Shown: positions 1-12,600 of the stretch, in pieces
Layout of the letters: the number at the start of each line of letters is the position of its first letter
Position numbering within the stretch: the first letter of the stretch is position 1
Assembly: GCA_020226215.1 (NCBI GenBank)
Contig: CM035227.1
Location: 613,343 to 677,342, forward strand
From: Sindora glabra
Taxonomy: Eukaryota > Streptophyta > Magnoliopsida > Fabales > Fabaceae
Length of the DNA stretch: 64,000 nt
Direction: 5' to 3'
Program-made: the position numbers and the translations under genes
The notes under the pieces: model-generated
What the model was told of the DNA's origin: nothing
The model's input: the letters and a program-made list of their open reading frames with translations, nothing else
The model's database searches: none

Positions 1-1
1 A

Positions 2-3000
2 ATGGGGCTTCATAGGAAGACATCATCCCAGCTTCAGGCCCTCGATAATTTTTACACAGGTATTACTTTAACTTAAACAACATTACATTGCAGTAGGTAT
101 GAGTGTTATATGCACATCTTACTCTTCATCCACTTATTGTTGCGAAGATGTCGGCTATCCCCTCACAAACTAATTATTTCAAGTCTTTTTAAAGAGCGTA
201 TAAAAGTTATTTGTTCTGTTTTGTGGTATTTGCTCTACAATTTGTATATTTCCCTGTTTCTGTGGATATTGTATTATATATTCATGATTTGGTTTGGCAA
301 ATTGAGATGATAAATTTATTTTTTATAGTCATGCTTTCATTTTGAGTTCAAATTAAAGACCAGTTTGCTTCTTGGAGGATTTCTGTGATTGATTGCTAAA
401 TTAATTATTTAGTCCTTATAGTCCTTACAAGATGTGGTTATTAGATAATATGGTGTTTTATAAAGATACTTTGATCAGCATGCATTAAATTTTTTCAAAC
501 GCAATATATTGGTAAGGTAGTGTGTGAATTTTTCTTTATTCCTCTTTCCATTGCTTAGTTTCACAAAAATTACAATGATTTTCCTTCTTAAGTAAAATTT
601 GGCAGCATTCTTGTTGCAACCTTAATATCTCGAATTTCATTGTGCTGCAGAGGAGAAGTATCCAACACAGAAGGCATTGGAAGACTATGCTTCTGCTTTG
701 GGGTTGACATACAAGCAAGTTCGAGGTTGGTTTGTTGAGAAAAGGAGGCGGGAGAAGAGGGAAAATGGAGTGATTGTACCATCCTGCTCTTCTTTGCAGA
801 AGAAACTCCACACTCAGAGTGGAGTAGAAGTCTTTGAAGTTGCTGCTGCTAGAAAATTACTCAAACAAGATCTTTCAAATCCCAAGGCCAATGCTCTTTC
901 ATATTCAAGGGGAAATATTGCCATGACCAGAAATGCTGGGAAAAAGAAAAATATCTGTCTTCAGGAGTTGGTAACAGCAGACTACATCCTAAAGAAGGTT
1001 TTCCGAAAGGATGGTCCTCCACTTGGCCTGGATTTTGATTCTCTTCCATTTGGAGCAATGCCCTGCCATACTGGTACACTAATGAATATTTTTCCTCATA
1101 TTCTTTTATTACATTCCTAACCATTGATTCTCTTTCTTCGTGATAAATTTCATCTTCAATTGATCAGGTATGAGAACTTTCACTCCTGAATGTCAAGAGG
1201 ATCAAGGACCAACCAAAAGGAGGAAGGTAATTTTGACATCTGTAGAAAGTATTATAATTATAATGTTTCTTTCTCAGTGTCTTGGACTCCTGGGTTATTC
1301 TGCTTTCTGACATATGAATTTAATTTTCAGGTTTCCAAGAATGAAATTGAAAACTGTCAAAATTCTAATAACAAGGCAATGGAGAAGAAGCATGGTATGG
1401 GCAAAGGTTTGATGACAGTTTGGAGGGTGACAAATCCTGATGCTGGAGGCCTTCCAATTGGCTTTGGCTCTGCTGACCGTGAAGCTCCCAGTCTGCCTCT
1501 AATAACAAATCCTTCATTGCCGAAGCCGTATCATGAGAACAAGAAGCCAAGGAAAATATTAGCCATGGCTGTAAGTTAGGCAACCCATAATTTGATGACC
1601 TTTTTTTCCATACTGAAACACATGGGCATGCATATTACAGTTAATAATAACTGACCTTGATGATTGTGTTATTTCGGACAGGAAAGGCTAAAGAATAAAC
1701 TACAGATTAAGAGAAATAAGTTACTGGATAAGAGAAAGCATTCCATGGAAAAAAGAGTGGTAAATAAAAAGTGGAGTTGCTTACCATTTTTTTTTTTTTT
1801 TTCATTTTTGTGGTTTAGTTGGATAGTTTGGGAAGTTTGCCACTAGCTCTTTTCTGCCAGGTGAAACCTAACCAAGATGTCACTCAGAAGCAATCACAAA
1901 AGGAAAAATGTGATCTTGCTTTGGATAGAGCAATTTCTGAAGAAGAACTTAATCAAGTTTCAATTTTAATCGATGATGAAGAACTAGAGCTGAGAGAGCT
2001 ACGAACAGGACCTCATCAACTCATGTGTTCTGATCATCCTGCTGCTGTTGGAATGCTTGGTTGCTCACTCTGTAAAGGTGGTGTTAAGTGGAATATGTTT
2101 ATCCTGGTGTAATGTGATTTGATTTAGTGTCAATTTAGGCCTGAAATACATTACAAGTGTATGTTTCGTCAACAATTTCTTGTGGTGTTTTACAGATGTT
2201 CTGCCTAAGTTCCCCCCTGATACTGTTAGGATGAAGAAACCCATCTGTTTGCAACCTTGGGACTCTTCTACAGAAATTGTCAAGAAATTATTTAAGGTGC
2301 ATATAAACCATCAAATTTTGTTAGAAAGATCCAGTTTATTTAGCACAATTAGGTGTGTGTTGTTTATCTGTGAATGTCCCATATTTGTGTGCTTCAGTTA
2401 TGTGAGTCATTTTTATTTTAGAAATATCCTGTCCTATGGTTTTATGTTCCTGGGTACATTGAATATTGCGTGGCTGTTTACCAAAGTCAGTTTTGATACT
2501 TTTTCATTACCTACTTCTGAATATTACTCAACAACAGTAGTATAGTGCTGTAAAACTGGCCTAAGACAAGGTTAGTTTGTAGAGCAATATGGAAATCCGA
2601 TGCAATGCTGAAAACTTTTGACATTTGCCTAACTATTTTTTTGGCAGGTTTTCCATTTTTTGTATACATACTCCATAGTCGTTGAGATATGTCCATTCAC
2701 TCTTGATGAGTTTGCTCAAGCATTTCATGATAAGGTAAAATCTCATCTTTGACCTGACTATTGCTTTCAAAAGCACTTCCAGATGTCATAATCAAAACTC
2801 TCACTTTAAAATGTGCTTTTCAGGACTCAATGCTGCTTGGAAAGATTCATATGGCCCTTCTAATGCTTCTCCTATCTGACATTGAACTGGAGATCAGTAG
2901 TGGATTTTTACCTCATTTAAACAAGTCCTGCAATTTCCTCGCATTGCTTCATTCAGTGAGTATTTCTGATGACAATTGTTTTATATGTTCACTTTAACAT

Positions 3001-3629
3001 GGATCACACAGTATATGCATGCCAAAACAATTTTTTTTTTTTTTTTTAATAATTGTATGTGTAGTTCGATTCTTTCATTATCTTCAACACAATTATGTTT
3101 AGTTGTGGACTTGTTTTTATTGTGTTTGGTTGCACAAGAACCAACTTTTCAGAATCCATTTTATGTCAAAAATTGATTCTAAACTTAAAGCTAGATAGAG
3201 TAAATTTTATTCAGAATCAATTCTTAAATTTGTTACCAAACATAAAATAGATTCATCCATAATCAATTTGTTCAGAATCAATTATGCTCAAAATTAATTA
3301 TCTGACTGCTATACTTAACAAGCAATTAGTTTTTACAAGGTGACAGTATCATTGTTGTCAAGTATAAACCTTTAGCCTTTGTCCATTTTATGCTTAAAGT
3401 AAATAAAACTATTGTTGCTCTATATTTTTGTGCCAATAATGATATGTCAGGTTGAAAATCAAGAATATTCTCTGGACTTCTGGAAGAGATCTATAAATCC
3501 TCTTACATGGATAGAAATACTACGTCAAGTATTGGTTGCAGCTGGGTTTGGTTCAAAGCAAGGTACCTTGCAAAGAGGGGCACTAAATAAGGTATTCCAA
3601 AGAACTCAGTTTCTCTCTCTATACACGTG

Positions 3630-3660
<31 letters not shown>

Positions 3661-6600
3661 TGTCAGTTTAAAATTTATCTAATGGCATGTCCAAATGATG
3701 TGCATCATTTTGCTTGTCTTCTTGACAAATAAATCACCTGGTCACTTATGATGCAAGCATATTTAAATTGGGATTAGGGATGCAAATGAGTCAAGTTAAG
3801 CTAAACGTGTATGCTCAAGGTTGAAAGTCAAAAAATAATGTTTTAAGGGAATATTAAACTTCCATGTTTGGTTTAAATTTAAAAATAGTTTTGAGATGTG
3901 CACGCATTTCCAAGAATGTTTTTAATCTAATATTTTCTAAAATATTTCTAAGGGGGGGAGGTAGGTATCCTACTTTCTCATGACATGTGAGAATGTTTAA
4001 ATGATGTAAATAAATTATTTTTATGTACTCTTCCATTAGAGCCTTACCATTATTAACATTACATTTCAACATTATCACCACTGTTGACCATTATTAATGA
4101 CTATTCATTGTTATTGATGACCACTAGCTATCACCCATTGCCTATCACCACCTATTGTTTGTAACTACCATTTACAACCACTCATCATTAGCTACTACTC
4201 ATTAATTTTGACCAGAGTGCACTACAATTTATTACTAATAACTATTATTAATCACCACTTATTATCGATAATCACTATCAGCCACCATTCATTGTCGGTA
4301 ACTATTATTAACTACTACCTATTGCCAATGACAACCATTTATTATCACCCATCATTGGCCACCACGCACCGTCATTGGCTGGCCACTTTTGTCACCATAC
4401 ATTGTTAGCCATTACCCACCATTGTTGACCATCATGCTATCATTCACTGTCATTAACCACTTCTCAACATTAACCACAATCATTAATCAAGCTTAAATTA
4501 TTTGAACTTAAGCTCGAACTTAACTTAAATATGAGTCTAAATGAGTTCACACAAGCTTAATCGGGTAATATGTTATTTGTTCCTAATTTCTCATCAAACT
4601 TGAAATATTTAAATTTGAGTTCGAACTTGTAATGAATATTAACCTAAACAATAACTAGAATTGTTGAAATCCTTGTCTACCACATTTTGGTACAAAACAT
4701 ATTGAATGCTTTCGTTCCAATACATGATGTAATGTGATCTGAAATGTAAATCTAACATACTTGTTTAGTCATCCATTTTTAGATTTCCTCCCTTTTTTAT
4801 TACTCTATTTCATAAGAGATTGATGATAAATGTTGAAGAATTTGGTGTAAAAACAAATATCATCTAAGAAAGAGGAAAAGAAAGGATTGATGATGGGAAA
4901 GAGGAGGAGAAAGGAGTAAATAGTGGAACATGGAAGGGTTTTTTATTTAAAAAAGAAAAGTAAAAAAAAAAAAGATATTTATTACACTTGAATTGGTTGG
5001 AATGGCTTTAAATATATATTTATATACGAAAGATGTAATCAATCAAAGATATTACAATCAAATTTGAAATATTAATTTTAATCCTAATCAAGGTAGAAAG
5101 AAAATAATAAATTTAAAATATTTTTAGAATACCTTCCTAATATATGTACATATTCTAACACTCTCCTTCAAGTTAGAGCATATATATCATATGCACCTAG
5201 CTTATTACATATATAATGAACTCTTGGTTTTCAAAGCAACTTAGTAAAAATATCAGTTAACTAATCATTAGAATTCACAAAAATAATAATTCCTCTTGAA
5301 GTTATCTTTTCTCGGATGAGGTGATAGTTAAGTTTAATGTGTTTCATCCTTTCATGAAAAATTCGATTTGAAGCAATGTGCAATGTAACCTGATTATCAC
5401 AAATTAGTTCTATAAGACCAGATTCATATAATTTGAATTTTTATAGTAACTATTTCAACCACATAAGCTCACATATGGCTAATGCCATAGCTTGATATTT
5501 TGCCTTTGTACTAGATCTAGCACCACATTTTGTTTTTTACTTTGCACTAGATTTAGCCACCAGATTCATATAATTTAAATTCTTGTAGTAATTGTTTTAG
5601 TCACATGGGCTCACACATGGCTGATGCCATAGTTTGATATTCTGCCTCTGCATTAGATTTAACCATCACATTTTGCTTTTTTACTCTTCCATAAAATGAG
5701 ATTTTCTCTAAAGAGAACACAATACTCGAAAGTGGATCGTCGATTACTTGGTGACCGAGCCCAATTTACATCAGAATATCCAATAATGCGGGTGTGGCCT
5801 TGGTCTTCATATAGCCCTTTTTCTGAACTTCCCTTGGGGTATTTAAGAATTCGCATCATAGCATCCCAATGAATTTTATAAGGTCAGTTGAGGAATTGAC
5901 TCACTATACTTACAGCAAATGAAATATCAGGTCAAATGATTGTAAGATAATTCAACTAATAAGCCTTTGATATCTTTTTGGATCTACAAAGGGCTTCCCT
6001 TGATTTGGCAAAAGTTTGACATTTAAATCTATAGGTGTGTCAATTGATTTGCACTCCATTATACTTATCTCATGCAATATATCAAGAGCATATTTCCTTT
6101 GACATATGGAGATATTGGATCGAGATTATGCTATCTTAAGGCTAAAAAAGTATCAAAATTTTCCAAGATCCTTAATTTGAAAGTGATGAGACAAATGTCG
6201 CTTAAGTTGGTCAATATCCTTTTGATCATTTCCTATAATTACTATGTCATCAACATAAACAATTAGGTATATTTGACCAAAGATGGAAGAATGATAAAAG
6301 ACAAAGTGATTGACTTCACTTTGTTGCATGCCAAATCTCAACTAACTTTATTGAACCTTCCAAACCAAGTTTGTGGAGATTGTTTAAGGTCATAGAGAGA
6401 TTTCTGTAATTTACATATTAGACAAGTCTTTCCTTCAACATTAAATCCCGATGGTTTTACATGTAAATTTCTTTCTCAAGATTACCATGCAAGAATGTAT
6501 TTTTGATGTCTAACTGATGTAAAGGTTAATGACAAATGGCAGTCAGAGAGTGAAAAAGGCGAACTAAAGAAATTTTTGCTGCTGGTGAAAATGTATCATC

Positions 6601-9600
6601 ATAATCCAAACAAAAAATCTGAGTATAACCTTTTGCCACCCATTGAGCTTTTAACCGATTAATCTTTTCATCAAGGCCAACTTCAACAATAAATACCTAA
6701 TGACAATCAACTAAAGTTTTGCCAATAGGCAAAGGCACTAACTCCCATTTATCATTGGTGTAATGCAGTCATTTCATCTAGCATTACTTGTTGTCACCTT
6801 GGGTGAGAGAGAGCTTCTTGCACAATTTTGAGAATGGAAATAGAGGACAAACAAAAACATGATGGGATGTAGACAAATGATAGTAACTCAAAAAATTATA
6901 AATAAGATATGGATTTCGAGTGGAATGATTACCTTTTCGAAATGCAATAGGAAGGCTGTTAAGATTTTTTGATGAATCGGATTTTGGAAATGAGGCTGGA
7001 ACAAAAGATGAATCTATAGGGTCTTTTTTAGTAACTTAGGTTGGTGCTAAATCAACTAAATTTTTAACAATTTGAGCTGAACAAGGTTGTTGTTGATAGG
7101 TAATTAGGGGCTTATCCTGTGAAGATGTTACAAGTGTAAAATCATAAAAAAAATAGGTAAAACTTCAGTCATAGGAGTGGATTCTATGGAAGAGAAAAAT
7201 GAAGATTTAAAAAATGTGACATCAGCAGAAGTAAAAAATTTATGCAATATTGATGAATAACAATTGAAGCTTTTTTGCAATCTTGAATATCCTAAAAATA
7301 TACATTTGATGTATTTAGGGGATAATTTATCTTTTCCTAGAGAAATATCATGAACAAAACAAGTACATGTAAAAATACAAAAAGAAAGTTTGTATATAGG
7401 TTCTTTCGGAAAAACTAGAGAGTGAGGGATTTGATCATTTAAAACAAAAGAAGGCATACAATTAATTAAATAACATGCAGTTTGAATAGCATCTGCCCAA
7501 AAACAAAAATGAATTTTTGCATGTATCAAAAGAGGTCGTACAATTTCAATTAAATGTCAATTCTTTCTCTTAGCATTGCCATTTTGTTGAGGTGTGTGTG
7601 CATATGTGGATTGATGAAGAATGCCTTCGGAAGACATAAAAGAAGAGAAAGATGCAGAAAAGTATTCTTGAGCATATCACTCCGAAGTATGCGAATTTTT
7701 AAATCAAATTATGTATTTCAAAATAAAAAGATTTAAAAATTGAAAATAATTCAAAACGATCTTTCATTAAATATAACCAAGTGCATCGAGAGTAATCATC
7801 AATAAATGTAACAAAATACCGAAAATCTAAAGTTAAGGTAACACAACTTGGACCCCAAATATCAAAATAAACAAGAGAAAAACAAAGACTCTGCTTTATT
7901 TTGAATCTACTAGAAAATAAATTGCATACATGCTTACCAAGTTGACAAAATTCTCATTTTAAAAATTCTAAATTTGGAAGATTAGGAACTATTCTACGAA
8001 GTTTTCCAATACTTGGATGTCCTAAATAATAGTGAAGTAATTTAGGAGATTCAGCAACAATACAAATTACTAAAGAAGCTAGTTTGATATAGTAAAGTCT
8101 TTATGACTTATATCCGATGCCAATCGTCATTTCCATACTTTGATCCTGTATAACAAAAGAATCAGCTGTGAAGGTCATAGAACAATTAAGAGTACATGTA
8201 AGTTGACTAATTGAAATTAAATTAAAAGGGCAACTAAGTACTTAAAGAACTGATTGCAGTGGTAAAAAAGAAAGAGATTTTACTTGACCAATCCCTTGAG
8301 CAACAGTTTTAGATCTATCAGCTAAGGTAATTGTAGGAAGAGATTTGATGGTGCAATTAAATTGGGTAAACAAGGATCGGTTAGTAGTTATGTGTACAGA
8401 AGCTCCCGAATCAAGTATCGAAGGGCCAAAGGATGCTGATGCTAGATAAGAATGATGTGTTGCACAATTACCAGATAAAAAGGAAGAAATAATCCCAAAT
8501 GAGGAATTCATGATCGATGTTTCAGAAACTTTTTTTTTTTAAAATACCAACTGGTCTGGCTTGTTTGAAAAATAGAGTTTCGTTGCTCAAATTGATAAAT
8601 TGAGACCGCAGGCGAAGTCCACGAGCAGGGGCAACCAAGGTGCAGCGGTGCATGTAGATCACGCATGGGTGAAGAGCGGCGTGTGATGCTCACACACGTC
8701 TGATGAAGTGGTGCGTGTGATGCACACATCAGCGAGATTTGTCGGAAAATGGCTGGCGAACAGGTCTGTGGTTTCTCAAAGAGCCTTTTGATGCTCCAGA
8801 AATCGTGCCAAACAAACACAATAACGCTGTAGTTCTATGCATTTGAAGTCTGGGTATTGGGTCTGTTTTAAATAAGGGCAATTTTGGTTCTGTTTTGGTG
8901 AAGAATCTGGGTATTGAGTCTGTTTTAAATAAAGGGAAGTTTTGGTTTTTTGTTTGGTTCGAGCATCAAAGGGAAGCTGATGCAGAATTGTTTAAGTTTT
9001 GCTGAAAAAGAATTCTGGAAGCCTGATAGAAAAAGATGACGATAGAAACTGAGTCCTTCAATTTGAGGGTTCTGATACCAACTTGAATTGGTTGGAATGG
9101 CTTTAGCAATTGCTACAGCCATGATATGTATTTATATACAAAAGATGTAATTAATCAAAGATATTACAATCAAATCTGAAATATTAATTTTAATCCTAAT
9201 CAAGCTAGAAAGGAAATAATTAATCTAAAATATTTTTAGAATAACTTCCTAATATGTAGATATTCTAACAATTACAACTTAAATGCCATTAAAATGCCTC
9301 TTCTCTATTACTTATCTGCTAGCCAGCAACTTACCCACTCTTTAAAACTTATCTTCCTAATATATATTTAGTATTTTATTATTTATTTACTAATTTTTTG
9401 AGAATTTATATTAATTATATGTTATTTTACAAAATATCTTATGATATATGATTATGATATAATATTGTTATTAGGATAAATAATAAAATCAGTAGATAAG
9501 TATTACAAAAAAAGTCAGTAAATAAGTATGTGTAAAAGAAAATATAGTATATAAAATAAATTTTATAACAAAGGTTATAATTCAACCGTACCCATAAACA

Positions 9601-12600
9601 TACCAACGTACCCCTAATGTACCAACTTAGCCTACCCCCATTGTAATTTAATTTTTAGAAGTATCTCATACCCGTATTTGTATTACATTCCTTCACATGC
9701 CACGTTCTTGGTAACTATGGCCTAAACAAGTTCTTAGAACCTTAGGCTGTGTTTGTAAATTTGTTTTCATCACTTAACCAAAATTTTCAGAGCTAAATAT
9801 GGTTCTATACTTGTTTGATTAAGCGTTGTTAAATATGAATTCAAGCAAGTGCTGATTGCATTCGGCAGGTGGGGTTGCGCTGAATGCATTAAGCGACCCT
9901 TTTAGAGTCCATTAAAATGATAACAAAGGAGAGGATAACTTTATTTTAAGATTATTATGTAATTTTAATTGATAATTACAAAATGTTCAAATATTTAATG
10001 AAATTTAGTGCCCAAAATAAAATATTATCAATGTGACAAATGTAGCACTTAACATTTCAGCACTTAAAAGTTTAGCGCTAAATTTTAGTGCTAAACTCTT
10101 TAGTTTTATCAAACACACCCTTAAATAATTTGTTATTTCACCCAAATTTGAGCATATAAGAACTTACTTTTCACAAATAAACCAGACCTTGAAATTTTTT
10201 ATCTCATTTTACTTATCAATATAAATTTTTCTTTAATTGTCAAATTTATTAAAAATATCTACACAATTATCATATAATACTCACAATCACTTCAATTAGA
10301 GCATCGTATTTCTTCATGCAATCTGAAGAATTATTAATGTGATTGAATTTTTATGTATTATAAATATAAAAATAAATACATATGTTTTATTATTAAACTT
10401 GTTTAGGCTCACAAATAATTTGATTTAAGTAATATGAAGTTTAAGTTCAGTTCGTATATTAATCAAGCTTGGCTCATTTAGGTTGGTCTTGTTATAATCA
10501 AACTCGAATTCAGCTTTGTGTGAAACAATCACAAACTGCTTGCAAGCAGTTTGACTCATTCACATCCTTAATTGGGATGCATTATATGTGCTTGACATTG
10601 AAAAAGAGTAAGTTCTGCTTTGCCTATTTTGAAAGCATCTAGTTTGATTTCTGTCAATTATCACGCCAATGAGGGGGAAATACTTATCATACCAATGAGG
10701 GGGACAGTGTCTTCATTGCTTCCAACACAAGTAGCACGTTGCTCTTCCAAAAAATTTCTATGCCCTTAATTGTCCAATTCATAATAATTACTCCAAGCGG
10801 AGATTGCCCAAACCTTGATTAAGAACCTTTCAAGACTCAGTCAGTCATTTACTCTTGGTAAATTCTATTTTATAAACTCCATCTTCTAAATTCTATTTAA
10901 CCTGCTCATATGTTAAAGCTGTTGTTTTGTTTTTCATGTCTGATATGCCCTCTTGGTAAATGCTAATTGATATAGCTAACGGATTTCTAAGGCTAAGGAA
11001 TTTAATAAAAGACATTCCTTTTTTTTCCCCATCTTGTGGCAAATTGAATCTTTTGACAGCCAAGTAAGCTTCTAGGGCATCCCTGTTTATCCTTTCTTGC
11101 GGTTCTGTTTCTACTATTGATGAATGATGAGCTTTTTGATGTGCTTTTGTATGCTTTGTTTTATAGGAACTGAGTCTTCTTGTAAACTATGGCCTGCATC
11201 CTGGCACCTTGAAGTGTGAATTGTTTAAAATCTTGTCAGAGCAAGGAAACAATGGGGGGAAAGTATCTGAGCTGGCAAAGTCAATGCAGGTAACTTTCTA
11301 TATGATATCATCTGAATTTGATTGAAGGTATAACTTTTTATATAGAAATAGAAGAGCATGAGTTGGAAGGAAAATGATTATTGCAAATTTTTATTTTATG
11401 TCTACTATTGTATAATTATTGTATTTTTTGTATAATATTTATCCATATTACTGATAAATTTCATTTTTTTTTGTTTTGAATATATGAAGACTGCTGAATT
11501 AAACCTTGCCAGCACAACAGAGGATCTGGAATCTTTAATATGTACCACGCTTTCAAGTGATATTACTTTATTTGAAAAGATTTCTTCATCTTCATATCGA
11601 CTGCGTGTGAGCTCTGACAGGAAGGGCATTGGTGAATTTCAGTCAGATACAGAGGACTCTGGTAGTGTTGATGATGAGCTTGATGACAATGATAGATCTA
11701 ACAGTGGCGACGATGGTGATTCAGAATATTCCAATTTAAGAAAACTAAAGCGTGCAAGTAATAATCAAACTAAAAATGATATGCTGACATTATACACTGA
11801 AATTGATGAGAGCCATCCAGGAGAAGTATGGTTGTTAGGATTGATGGAGGGGGAATATTCAAATCTAAGCTTGGAGGAAAAGTTGAATGCCTTGGTAGCT
11901 CTAACAGACCTTGTTCGGGAAGGATCTAGCATAAGAATGAAGGTAAACAAATATAATCTTGGTAAAGGTTATGTTTAATCCTTGTGTTTTCTCCCACTTT
12001 CAAAGTTTAATTAAAATGTGAATTAATGTAATGGTGTCTCCCAGTTACTTGATTGTTCAAGTAAAATTGACATCTGGGAGACAGCAAATTGGTTTCTGAT
12101 ACGTAGTGACTAGTGAGTCATGTTGCATGATACTCAAAAAGGTGCAGGAATAAAAGGAGGGAATCCTAGTTCAGCTCCTTTCTTACAGGATTTTTTCCCC
12201 TGTAGTTTTTAACAATGTGTAAGAGAACAAACAAAAATTCAAAAAAAAAAATGTAACCATATTTTATCTCCTTGAAAAATAATCTTAACATTTGTGCATA
12301 TCAAACATAGTTATGTATGTCAAAGTTATAATTAACTGGGTTGCTCTTGGTTTCGTAATCTGAGAAGAAACCCATAGATAAGAAAAAATCATGAACTAAT
12401 AACTGATGTATCCATCTGTTAAGATTAATAACATCTCAATACATGCTTGCCCTTTCCTGCATAAATCAAGATTCAAAATGAACTTAATGGCATAGATGCA
12501 AGTTTATAATCAAAAGCTATGTGTCAAGTTTATATGATATTAAAACACATTTGCAGGTTATTTTCCCAAGATGAATCAATGGTATTTTCTTGTAACTTCA

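Larger units (their letters stand above)
4986..9270 (-). mobile_element. Ty1/copia retrotransposon 1, degraded
   Basis: Left and right LTRs (4,986-5,160 and 9,081-9,270) flank a pol region reading on the - strand. Both ends abut the same 5-bp duplication, attac (4,981-4,985 and 9,271-9,275). The primer-binding site, read on the - strand directly after the 5' LTR, is tggtatcagaacc, matching initiator-tRNA priming. A purine-rich tract (ttgaaggagag on the - strand) precedes the 3' LTR. The element is about 4.3 kb, shorter than the copia at 56.3-61.3 kb, and has no recognisable gag. It is inserted within the hAT-like element. Confidence 0.9.
3775..10570. mobile_element. hAT-like DNA transposon, non-autonomous, with nested copia
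   Basis: The left end TAGGGATGCAAATGAGTCAA and the inverted right end TAAGGATGTGAATGAGTCAA form terminal inverted repeats matching at 17 of 20 positions. Both ends are flanked by the same 8-bp sequence, attgggat (3,767-3,774 and 10,571-10,578). An 8-bp duplication with TA(G/A)GGATG ends is the hallmark of the hAT superfamily. Without the nested copia (4,986-9,270) the element is about 2.5 kb. No transposase frame is visible, so it is a non-autonomous or decayed copy. It lies in intron 10 of the RLT3-like gene and has made that intron about 7.6 kb long. Confidence 0.78.

Noticed and set aside
677..1120. Apparent open frame starting at 677
   Set aside because: The start codon is TTG in the middle of the homeobox. 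It is exon 2 of the RLT3-like gene, spliced at 651 and 1,073.
4040..4490. Possible CRISPR-like regular repeat
   Set aside because: Units are irregular trinucleotide derivatives without constant spacers, in a eukaryotic intron.
8508..8819. 103-codon - strand frame in copia 1
   Set aside because: It covers the GC-rich leader and a poly-A (- strand) run. It resembles no gag protein.
9744..10121. Assignment of the small inverted-repeat element to hAT
   Set aside because: No 8-bp duplication could be found at its ends, so it is only listed as a possible MITE.
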